Of a stretch of DNA of 7,450 bases, positions 1 to 5,896 are shown one piece after another (position 1 is the first letter of the stretch; each line of letters begins with the position of its first letter). Position numbers and translations under genes: made by a program. The notes under the pieces are model-generated. The model was not told where the DNA came from and did not search any database. It saw only the letters and a list, made by a program, of their open reading frames with translations. Origin of the DNA: Planctomycetota bacterium (lineage in GTDB: Bacteria; Planctomycetota; Brocadiia; Brocadiales; Bathyanammoxibiaceae); assembly GCA_030598065.1 (NCBI GenBank), contig JAUVQR010000064.1:1-7450 (forward strand), written 5' to 3'.

Positions 1-137
1 ACAAGGATGCGCTGCAAGAGATGACAAAGCTGAGCGGCGGCCGGAGCGTCCCTGTCATAACGGTAGACGATGAGGTGCTGATAGGTTTCAATCAGGATAA
101 GCTTGATAAGCTGCTGGCAGGAGGCGGGCAGGACTAG
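1..137 (+). CDS. Glutaredoxin-like protein, C-terminal fragment
   Basis: This is the 3' end of a gene that starts before the window. The reading frame begins at base 3, gives 44 residues and ends at TAG 135-137. The fragment contains SVPVI, the cis-proline segment of the thioredoxin fold that packs against the active-site cysteines, and then IGFNQDKLDKLL, which matches the 'GF' strand and final helix of small glutaredoxins of the NrdH/YruB type. The CxxC active site would lie upstream and cannot be seen. Such proteins are small cytosolic dithiol carriers. The next gene, 15 bases away on the same strand, is a thioredoxin-reductase-like flavoprotein, so the two are probably co-transcribed and this protein may be its electron acceptor (inference). 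The family call is fairly safe; the exact subfamily is not. Confidence 0.75.
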   Translation, partial: KDALQEMTKLSGGRSVPVITVDDEVLIGFNQDKLDKLLAGGGQD

Positions 138-152
138 GGCGTTCCGCAGGCC

Positions 153-1079
153 ATGACCATCAAGCGCGAACTTATGATAATCGGATGCGGGCCCGCGGCT
201 ATAACGACGGCGATATACGCCGCCCGTAAGCGGATAGACGTCCAGATAATCAGCGAAGATGTCGGCGGACAGGTTGCCACCACGTTTGGGATTGAGAACT
301 ACCCTGGTTTCCGGTATATAACGGGACCGGAGCTTGTCGAAAAGCTGGCGGAACAGATGAACCAGTTTGACATAGACAAGCAGATAGGAGAGAGGGTCAC
401 AAGTCTTTCCAGGGTGGACGGCGGTTACGTGGCCGTTGACGGGTCCGGGAAGGAGTACTCCGCCCGGTCTGCCGTAGTCGCGACCGGGGCGCACCCCAGG
501 GAGCTGGGGGTTCCGGGCGAGCAGGAGTTCCGTGGAAAGGGGGTCAGTTATTGTGCGACGTGTGACGCCCCCCTTTTTTCAGGCGCAACGGTTGCCGTCG
601 TTGGCGGCGGGAACTCAGCGCTTTCCGCCGCGTTTGAACTCTCAAGGATTGCAAGCAAGGTGTATCTAATCTCACGCAGGCAGTGGAGAGCGAACGAAGC
701 CCCGTTGATCGAGGGTGTGAAGGCAGCGGTTAACATTGAGCCCATAATAGGTTACGTTGTTGAACGGATAGCCGGCGAGGACGTGGTCAAGGGTGTTACC
801 GTAAAACCTCTGGAAGGTGAGGGTGGCGTACGAAGCCTGACGCTGGACGGCATATTCGTTGAGATTGGCCTACGGCCTAACTCGGCCCTTGTTAAGGGGC
901 TTGTGGGCATTAACGATTTTGGCGAGATAATAGTGGACTGTCATACCAGCACCGGCATACCTGGCCTCTTTGCCGCCGGAGACGTAACAAACGTCAGGGA
1001 TAAACAGATAGTTATCGCCGCCGGTCAAGGCGCCCTGGCCGCAATGGGCGTATTTGAGTTCTTACTAAAGGGACACTAG
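153..1079 (+). CDS. trxB: Thioredoxin reductase family flavoprotein
   Basis: The 308-residue product has the usual length and domain order of low-molecular-weight thioredoxin reductase, a cytosolic enzyme that passes electrons from NAD(P)H through FAD and a redox-active disulfide to a thioredoxin-fold partner. An N-terminal FAD-binding segment (G11-C-G-P-A-A16) is followed by the GGQ and ENYPGF motifs near 38-53 and ATGA at 110-113. The nucleotide domain holds the catalytic CATC (C134, C137), GGGNSA at 151-156 and R175-R-Q-W-R179-A. The FAD domain closes with GLFAAGDV at 271-278 and a KQIVIAAGQGA helix start. The third glycine of the usual GxGxxG is A16, and the NADPH-recognition motif is one residue shorter than the E. 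coli HRRxxFRA type. The chosen ATG leaves six residues before the first beta strand, as in homologues; only weak Shine-Dalgarno sequence is visible, and the gene follows the glutaredoxin-like gene closely. Its physiological partner could be thioredoxin or that glutaredoxin-like protein. Confidence 0.9.
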   Translation: MTIKRELMIIGCGPAAITTAIYAARKRIDVQIISEDVGGQVATTFGIENYPGFRYITGPELVEKLAEQMNQFDIDKQIGERVTSLSRVDGGYVAVDGSGKEYSARSAVVATGAHPRELGVPGEQEFRGKGVSYCATCDAPLFSGATVAVVGGGNSALSAAFELSRIASKVYLISRRQWRANEAPLIEGVKAAVNIEPIIGYVVERIAGEDVVKGVTVKPLEGEGGVRSLTLDGIFVEIGLRPNSALVKGLVGINDFGEIIVDCHTSTGIPGLFAAGDVTNVRDKQIVIAAGQGALAAMGVFEFLLKGH

Positions 1080-1092
1080 ACTACCCGCCTGA

Positions 1093-1126
1093 GGTGCTGC
1101 TCGCAGAACCGTGTTGTTTCTTTTTT
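1093..1126 (+). terminator. Possible intrinsic terminator after trxB
   Basis: Thirteen bases after the trxB stop, GGTGCTGC (1093-1100) and GCAGAACC (1103-1110) form an inverted repeat with one G/A mismatch. It would fold with a small loop over 1100-1103. A T-rich tract, TTGTTTCTTTTTT (1114-1126), follows after three bases. The placement and U-tract suit rho-independent termination, but the stem is short and interrupted, so it may be weak and allow read-through into glnE. The rest of the 1080-1168 gap shows no clear promoter. Confidence 0.35.
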
Positions 1127-1168
1127 GTAATCCTCGTTCCGTAACGGATAAACGTTTTTGTTGTAGAC

Positions 1169-4100
1169 ATGAGAGATACCATTTCACTCGAATTGAAAGA
1201 CATCATCCTTGGGGAGGAGGTGGACGAATCAAAGGCCTCCTCGCTGCTCAAGGGCTATGGATTCAAGAACGTCAAACTTGCCGGTAAGAACCTGAACGCC
1301 CTGGCCGGCAGCCGTCCACAGGCGGAACTCTTCCTTGATATACTGCCTGTCCTTATCGAGGCCTTGAAAGACTGCCCGGACTCCGACGCCGCCCTTAACA
1401 ATATGGAGAGGTTTTGCGAGGCCTGCTACAGCAGGATGACCCTCTATTCCTATTTGAAACAAAACCCCTCGTCGATAGACATGTTGGTCGGATTGTTCGG
1501 GTCCAGCCAGGCGTTCTCCAACACAATGATTCGCAACCCGGAATATTTTTACTGGCTATCCGGTCTGGATGAGAAGAAAAAATTCAAACAGAAGGACGAG
1601 CTGAGGTCGGAGCTGTTCTCTGAATTGGAAGCGCTTCTGTCGTTTCAGAAGAAGCTGAACGTCCTGCGAAGGTTCAAGCGGAGAGAGCTGCTGCGGATAG
1701 GTTATCTGGACCTGGTGCTTGGCGCCTCACTTGTGTCCGTCACAAAGGCAATCTCAGACCTCGCTGAGGTAGAGCTGCAGGCAGCGCTGCAGATATCCCA
1801 CCAGCAGCTGAGACAAAGGTTTGAGATTGAGGAGAAAGACCCGGAGAAGATAGGTTTTGCCGTCATTGCCATGGGTAAGCTGGGAGGTGATGAGCTGAAC
1901 TACAGTTCAGACATCGACATAATTTTCGTGTACACGCCCGACGGCCTGGGACTGGATGAAGGTGTTGCCGCGGAATATTACCACAGGCTGGCGGAGCAGG
2001 TGGTCTCTTTGCTAACCACAAACACCAGTGAAGGTTACGTGTTCAGAGTCGACACCCGGCTCAGGCCGGGAGGGCGATTTGCCCCACTGGCAAGATCTCT
2101 CAAGGCATACGGCAACTACTACCAGACCTCCGGGAGCACCTGGGAGAGGCAGGCGTTGATAAAGGCCAGGCAAGTTGCGGGCGATCCCCGCCTGGGCGCG
2201 GCATTTATGGAGAGCATTACCCCCTTCGTGTATCAGAGGTTTCTGAGACTCTCGGAGATAAACGAGATAAAGAGGATGAAGAGGAGAATAGAGGGGGCGG
2301 TCGAAAAAAAGGGTGTGGCACACCTGGAGGTCAAGACCGGGTACGGCGGCATAAGAGACGTGGAATTCACGGTCCAGTTCCTTCAACTGTTCCATGGCGG
2401 GCTACATCCGGAAATCAGGCACCACAACACCTTACGTTCCCTGGAGCTGCTGGAAGGGGCGCGGTGTCTCGAATCTCACGAGAAGAGGTCGTTGGAGGAG
2501 AGCTATGTCTTTCTGAGGGTGCTGGAGCATCGGCTTCAGATCATGCATGAACTGCAGGTCCATAAACTGTCCCCCGACCCGGAGGAACAGCAGAAGCTTG
2601 CGCTGAAGATGGGTTTTCGTGACACGAGGCTGTCTACCGCTCAGGCGAGTTTTCAGAAGGAACTCAGCAGGCACACAAACCGGACAAACCGGATACTGAA
2701 CAACTTATTCCATAACCTGTTCGGTGAGGAGGGCGAGGCCAGCGCGCCGGAGGTGGACCTGATACTTGACCCGGAGCACACGGACGAGCAGATGGAGGGT
2801 TTGCTCGCCAGGTATAATTTTAAGGACCTGGCAAAGGCCCACCGCAACATTGACCTGCTGTGCAAGGAAACCCCTCCGCTTCACGATTTGCCCAGGACGC
2901 GGGCCTTCTTTGCCAGCATCGCACCCTCTCTTCTGTCGATGCTTAGAAAGGTCCCCGACCCTGATATGGCCCTTAACAACCTGGAGCGCTTCACCGCCTC
3001 GCTCGGCGCCAAGACCATCTTCTGGCAGATGCTGTCGGAAAACCCGCAGGCGCTCGAAGTTTTTGTCGACCTGTGCGCGTGGAGCCAGTTTCTCTCAGAC
3101 ATACTTATAAAGAACCCCGGAGAAGTGGACCAGCTTGTCGACTCGCTGGTCATAGGGGAGGACAAGGATACCGCACAGATGACCGGTGAGCTCTCCGGCA
3201 TACTGGCCCACGCCCCGGACAGGGTGCGTTCTCTCCACGGGTACAAGAACCAGGAAATCCTGCGCATAGGGGTCAGGGACATACTGGGTAGGGCCGACAT
3301 AAAGACCACCATGGCCGACCTCTCCGGGCTGGCGGAGGCCGTTCTTGTCAACGCCTTTAGCAGGTGTTCGGAGGGGGTCGAGTGGGAGGAGGGACCTGCC
3401 CCTTCGTTCGGAGTGCTCGCCCTGGGCAAACTGGGCGGTAGGGAGATGAGCTACAGTTCCGACATAGACGTGGTCTTTGTCTACAGGGAGGACGCAGGCC
3501 CAAGGCTTGAGGTGTTGAACCAGCTAACGGACGTCTCACTCAGGTTGATGAAGATGTTGGGAGAGATGACCGAGTGGGGGACGCTGTACAAGATAGACAC
3601 CAGGCTCAGGCCCGAAGGTAGAGGCGGTATACTGGTTACTTCGCTTGAAAATCTTAAGAAATATTACGGCAGCGAGGCGGGCCTCTGGGAAAGGCAGGCC
3701 CTTACAAAGGCCAGGTGGATAGCCGGTGATGAAGGGCTTGGAGGGGAGGTTATGGAGGCGATTGCCGGTTGCCTCTACACCGGAGAGTGGCAGCCGCAGA
3801 TGGTCGAGGGGATATCCGGGATGAGGGCGCGCATGGAACAGTCTACCACCGGTAAGGACATCAAGCGTGGCTTTGGCGGGATAGTCGACATAGAGTTTAT
3901 CGTACAACTCCTTCAACTGAAATATGGCAGGGACTACCCCGGCGTGCGCACCACAAATACCGTAGAAGCCCTTGACCAACTGTACAACTCCGGCCTCATA
4001 GAAGAAGGGCACTACAGGCCTCTCGTATCCGCATACGAGTTCCTCAGGAGGGTGGAGAGCCGTCTCCGCATTGTACATGACATTACGCAGGACAAACTTC

Positions 4101-4258
4101 CCGACTCGAAGGAATCCCTGGACAAGCTGGCCAAGAGGCTGGGGTATTCCACCGACGAATTGCCCTCACCCGCGGAGAGACTTCTCGCCGACCATGAGGT
4201 GCACACAACGCTCACCCGCAGGATTTTTGGGGAGATATGCGACGTTCACAGGACATAG
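1169..4258 (+). CDS. glnE: Bifunctional glutamine synthetase adenylyltransferase/adenylyl-removing enzyme
   Basis: GlnE controls nitrogen assimilation in the cytosol by adding AMP to, or phosphorolytically removing it from, a tyrosine of glutamine synthetase (GlnA), under the influence of PII and glutamine. The 1029 residues form two homologous halves. Each has a nucleotidyltransferase motif: GKLGGDELNYSSDID (236-250, acidic pair D248/D250) and GKLGGREMSYSSDID (753-767, D765/D767). Each also has a later GGIxDxEF motif (393-400 and 903-910). By family knowledge the first half removes AMP and the second adds it; both acidic pairs are intact, so both activities are expected. The protein is longer than the roughly 946-residue E. 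coli enzyme, mainly at the N-terminus. An in-frame TAA at 1142-1144 leaves ATG 1169 as the first ordinary start, but no clear Shine-Dalgarno precedes it. The stop lies inside a 7-base repeat. No glnA or PII gene is in view. Confidence 0.95.
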   Translation: MRDTISLELKDIILGEEVDESKASSLLKGYGFKNVKLAGKNLNALAGSRPQAELFLDILPVLIEALKDCPDSDAALNNMERFCEACYSRMTLYSYLKQNPSSIDMLVGLFGSSQAFSNTMIRNPEYFYWLSGLDEKKKFKQKDELRSELFSELEALLSFQKKLNVLRRFKRRELLRIGYLDLVLGASLVSVTKAISDLAEVELQAALQISHQQLRQRFEIEEKDPEKIGFAVIAMGKLGGDELNYSSDIDIIFVYTPDGLGLDEGVAAEYYHRLAEQVVSLLTTNTSEGYVFRVDTRLRPGGRFAPLARSLKAYGNYYQTSGSTWERQALIKARQVAGDPRLGAAFMESITPFVYQRFLRLSEINEIKRMKRRIEGAVEKKGVAHLEVKTGYGGIRDVEFTVQFLQLFHGGLHPEIRHHNTLRSLELLEGARCLESHEKRSLEESYVFLRVLEHRLQIMHELQVHKLSPDPEEQQKLALKMGFRDTRLSTAQASFQKELSRHTNRTNRILNNLFHNLFGEEGEASAPEVDLILDPEHTDEQMEGLLARYNFKDLAKAHRNIDLLCKETPPLHDLPRTRAFFASIAPSLLSMLRKVPDPDMALNNLERFTASLGAKTIFWQMLSENPQALEVFVDLCAWSQFLSDILIKNPGEVDQLVDSLVIGEDKDTAQMTGELSGILAHAPDRVRSLHGYKNQEILRIGVRDILGRADIKTTMADLSGLAEAVLVNAFSRCSEGVEWEEGPAPSFGVLALGKLGGREMSYSSDIDVVFVYREDAGPRLEVLNQLTDVSLRLMKMLGEMTEWGTLYKIDTRLRPEGRGGILVTSLENLKKYYGSEAGLWERQALTKARWIAGDEGLGGEVMEAIAGCLYTGEWQPQMVEGISGMRARMEQSTTGKDIKRGFGGIVDIEFIVQLLQLKYGRDYPGVRTTNTVEALDQLYNSGLIEEGHYRPLVSAYEFLRRVESRLRIVHDITQDKLPDSKESLDKLAKRLGYSTDELPSPAERLLADHEVHTTLTRRIFGEICDVHRT

Positions 4259-4282
4259 GACACAGGACGTAGGCCGTAGAGT
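4248..4282 (+). repeat. Degenerate 7-base tandem repeat over the glnE stop
   Basis: Read in 7-base steps from 4248 the sequence is ACAGGAC, ATAGGAC, ACAGGAC, GTAGGCC, GTAGAGT: three copies fitting RYAGGAC, then two decayed ones. The last three sense codons and the TAG stop of glnE fall in the first two copies. The remainder of the 47-base gap before the converging membrane-protein gene (to 4305) continues as GT/TAG-rich simple sequence, with no convincing terminator hairpin on either strand. Confidence 0.6.
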
Positions 4283-4305
4283 AATGTAGTGTAGGGTGTG
4301 TGGCG

Positions 4306-4923
4306 CTACTGCTTTAAGAGGGCGGCCAGTTTGTCAACCGACACCACGCCTGTCAATATCAACCCCATCAATACACCCCACAGCAGAAGTGCGGGGAGTA
4401 TACGGGCCGTTATCGCCCTGCCGGTGGATAGACCATGGACGTATCTCCCCCCGAACATTATCAGCAACAGGGTGCAGATGCTGGACATGTACTGTCCCAC
4501 CGACGGTATTATCGTCAGCAGGTTAGCTATAGAGCTGTACGCGAAGATTCTGAACGTGGCCTCGTAGTTGCCTTTGCCTTTAAGCAGCTTGAACGCCCCG
4601 TGCAGGATCAGTGCGCCCAGGAACAGGCCAAGTACCCAGACAATCCCGAGCATAGGGACCCTTGTGAGCGTCTCGGTTATAGGTCTGTCCGCCGTGCCCT
4701 GACCGCTGGGGTAAGGAAGCCCAGAGGCGATAAGGGCGATGTTATAGGCGAGCACAATGAAAAAGATGGTTATTGAAAAGAGGAGCGGCTGACCGTAACC
4801 CCCTTTTGTGGGCATGTTCTTAAAAAAACTTTGCGGCCTGAGAACCAACTCTTGACCCGTCTTGAGCAGCCTTTCAACATGGCTGTAAGGGTCGAACGAA
4901 TCTTTTGGCCTTTCCTTAGACAT
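4306..4923 (-). CDS. YIP1-like multi-pass membrane protein
   Basis: The 205-residue product is a predicted inner-membrane protein. A soluble N-terminus of about 45 residues carries RPQSFFKNMP (29-38) followed by GGYGQPLLF. This 'P..FF..MP..GG...PL.F' entry is typical of bacterial proteins with the YIP1 domain. Hydrophobic segments at about 47-68, 90-114, 124-142, 145-160 and 171-194 suggest five membrane spans, with a basic loop (KLLKGKGNYEATFRIFAYSS) between the second and third. Eukaryotic Yip1 proteins act in membrane trafficking; the bacterial role is not established, so no function is assigned. The ATG overlaps the end of the upstream acyltransferase gene by 8 bases (ATGTCTAA), so translation is probably coupled, and only a distant purine-rich stretch could act as a ribosome binding site. 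Co-expression with plsC hints at a membrane-lipid or envelope role (inference). The gene converges on glnE. Confidence 0.8.
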   Translation of the reverse strand: MSKERPKDSFDPYSHVERLLKTGQELVLRPQSFFKNMPTKGGYGQPLLFSITIFFIVLAYNIALIASGLPYPSGQGTADRPITETLTRVPMLGIVWVLGLFLGALILHGAFKLLKGKGNYEATFRIFAYSSIANLLTIIPSVGQYMSSICTLLLIMFGGRYVHGLSTGRAITARILPALLLWGVLMGLILTGVVSVDKLAALLKQ

Positions 4924-5692
4924 GGCTATCCATTCTCGCTCCCTCCATCAAATCTGCCACCGCCCGTCTCAGTCTGTCTACGGACGCTACGGAGTCCTCC
5001 TTGGTCATCTTTTCCATCCTTGGGAAATCAATGGGCCTCCCGAACCGCACCGTTATGTCGCGTTTAGCGGGGTTGGGCATCCACTCTCCCTTGGGTAGGA
5101 AGTCCCGGCTCCCCAGTATACACATCGGCACCACCCTTCTCCCGGCCTTGAGCACGATAAGTGAGATGCCTCTCTTGAACGGCCCAAGCCGGCCGTCCGC
5201 GCTCCTTGTGCCCTCCGGGAAGATTAGCAGGGACTTTCCCTGTCTCGCCTTTCTGACCGCCTTGGTAAGTGTCGTGTAGGACTTCCGGTCCTCATCGCGC
5301 GGCAGGGGGATGTGCTCTGCTATCTTCATATACCCACCCATCACCGGGACGTTAAAGACCGTGTCCTTGGAGACAAAGCAAAAATTCCGGGGTATAAAAC
5401 CAAAGGCAGTGTATATGTCAAAGAAACTCTGGTGGTTGCATACAAAGATAACAGGTTCGCCCTCGGGTATGTTTTCCAGACCCTCCACCGTTGCATTTAT
5501 GCCCAGCCCCTTTGCCGCCAGCCGTACGCTAAGCCTGCACAGTGTGTTATATATGTATTCCTTACGGTCACTCCCAACGGAGGTCACCACGGCGAAGAAG
5601 TAACCTATCAGCCAGACGCCAGCGACCACAAGCCATGCATACACAAGGTAGATTAGCCTGAAGGGCTTGCTTCGTAGTATCCTTGAAGACAT
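4916..5692 (-). CDS. plsC: 1-acyl-sn-glycerol-3-phosphate acyltransferase (PlsC/LPLAT family)
   Basis: The likely role is acylation of lysophosphatidic acid to phosphatidic acid, the second acyl transfer of phospholipid synthesis, at the inner face of the cytoplasmic membrane. The 258-residue protein has a hydrophobic segment at about 11-38, then the catalytic NHQSFFD block (H87xxxxD92), an FVSKD segment (106-110) and FPEGTRS at 158-164 (E160-G-T-R163), which binds the glycerol phosphate. A later VPMCILGSR matches the fourth conserved block. Length and motif order fit PlsC well, although LPLAT relatives that acylate other lysophospholipids share these motifs. An in-frame TGA lies five codons upstream of the ATG, and no other good start is nearby. 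A GAGGA element lies 12 bases before the start, slightly far. The gene leads a two-gene unit with the overlapping YIP1-like gene and has its own strong-looking promoter. Confidence 0.9.
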   Translation of the reverse strand: MSSRILRSKPFRLIYLVYAWLVVAGVWLIGYFFAVVTSVGSDRKEYIYNTLCRLSVRLAAKGLGINATVEGLENIPEGEPVIFVCNHQSFFDIYTAFGFIPRNFCFVSKDTVFNVPVMGGYMKIAEHIPLPRDEDRKSYTTLTKAVRKARQGKSLLIFPEGTRSADGRLGPFKRGISLIVLKAGRRVVPMCILGSRDFLPKGEWMPNPAKRDITVRFGRPIDFPRMEKMTKEDSVASVDRLRRAVADLMEGARMDSHV

Positions 5693-5714
5693 TTCCCGGA
5701 AAATTCCTCAGGCG

Positions 5715-5743
5715 AATATAGCATCCGTAAGAATATCTGTCAA
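5715..5743 (-). promoter_or_regulatory. Sigma-70-like promoter for plsC and the YIP1-like gene
   Basis: On the minus strand a perfect -35 TTGACA (5743-5738) is followed by exactly 17 bases and a -10 TATATT (5720-5715) that matches TATAAT at five of six positions. TGC directly before the -10 also makes an extended -10 (TGn). The predicted start is near 5708, only about 16 bases before the plsC ATG, so the leader would be very short. Confidence 0.65.
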
Positions 5744-5800
5744 ACGAATACGGCTGTTATGTTGAACGCAAAGAAGGGGTTATACTGCGCTCGTAAAGTT

Positions 5801-5821
5801 GGCCACATGGCCGCGTTAACG
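5801..5821. promoter_or_regulatory. Palindromic elements upstream of the sugar ABC genes, possible operator
   Basis: Two perfect small palindromes lie almost side by side: GGCCA-CA-TGGCC (5801-5812) and CGTTAACG (5814-5821). They sit about 75-95 bases before the binding-protein start and just downstream of a lone -10-like TATACT (5781-5786) that has no properly spaced -35. An operator for a sugar-responsive repressor is possible, but neither arm set matches a family consensus I can name. The rest of the 5693-5896 intergenic region shows only the plsC promoter and the ribosome binding site before 5897. Confidence 0.25.
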
Positions 5822-5881
5822 ATTCACGACGCCAAGCTTGCACTTCTCTGAAAAAATGATAAGCTGTTGAGACTACTGGAG

Positions 5882-5890
5882 AAAGGAGGG
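5882..5890 (+). promoter_or_regulatory. Strong ribosome binding site that fixes the binding-protein start
   Basis: AAAGGAGGG contains a full GGAGG (5885-5889) that ends 7 bases before ATG 5897. This picks ATG 5897 over the in-frame TTG at 5867, which has no such element and would put ten extra residues in front of a classical MKKTLL signal-peptide start. Confidence 0.85.
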
Positions 5891-5896
5891 GGTAGG

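Noticed and set aside
1138..1148. TCCGT-A-ACGGA palindrome before glnE
   Set aside because: The eleven-base palindrome has no flanking symmetry and no promoter around it; this is expected by chance in a few kilobases.
2881..3429. 182-codon minus-strand open frame inside glnE
   Set aside because: The translation is low-complexity Ser/Arg-rich and lies opposite strongly conserved GlnE sequence, so it is a shadow frame. The same applies to the 180-codon frame at 3536-4078.
4287..4309. GTAGTGT/GCGCTAC hairpin as a terminator between the converging genes
   Set aside because: The stem includes two G-T pairs, the loop is large and no T-run follows on either strand; it also overlaps the stop of the membrane-protein gene.
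5762..5786. TTGAAC and TATACT as a promoter for the sugar operon
   Set aside because: The spacer is only 13 bases, too short for a sigma-70 promoter, and no better -35 lies 16-18 bases before TATACT.
5799..5815. GG-N10-GC spacing suggesting a sigma-54 promoter
   Set aside because: The spacing fits, but the -12 box lacks TTGC and the -24 box lacks TGGCAC, so the match is only to the two dinucleotides and coincides with the palindrome.
5867..5896. TTG start giving ten extra N-terminal residues on the sugar-binding protein
   Set aside because: The strong GGAGG at 5885-5889 serves ATG 5897, and the signal peptide begins naturally at MKKTLL.
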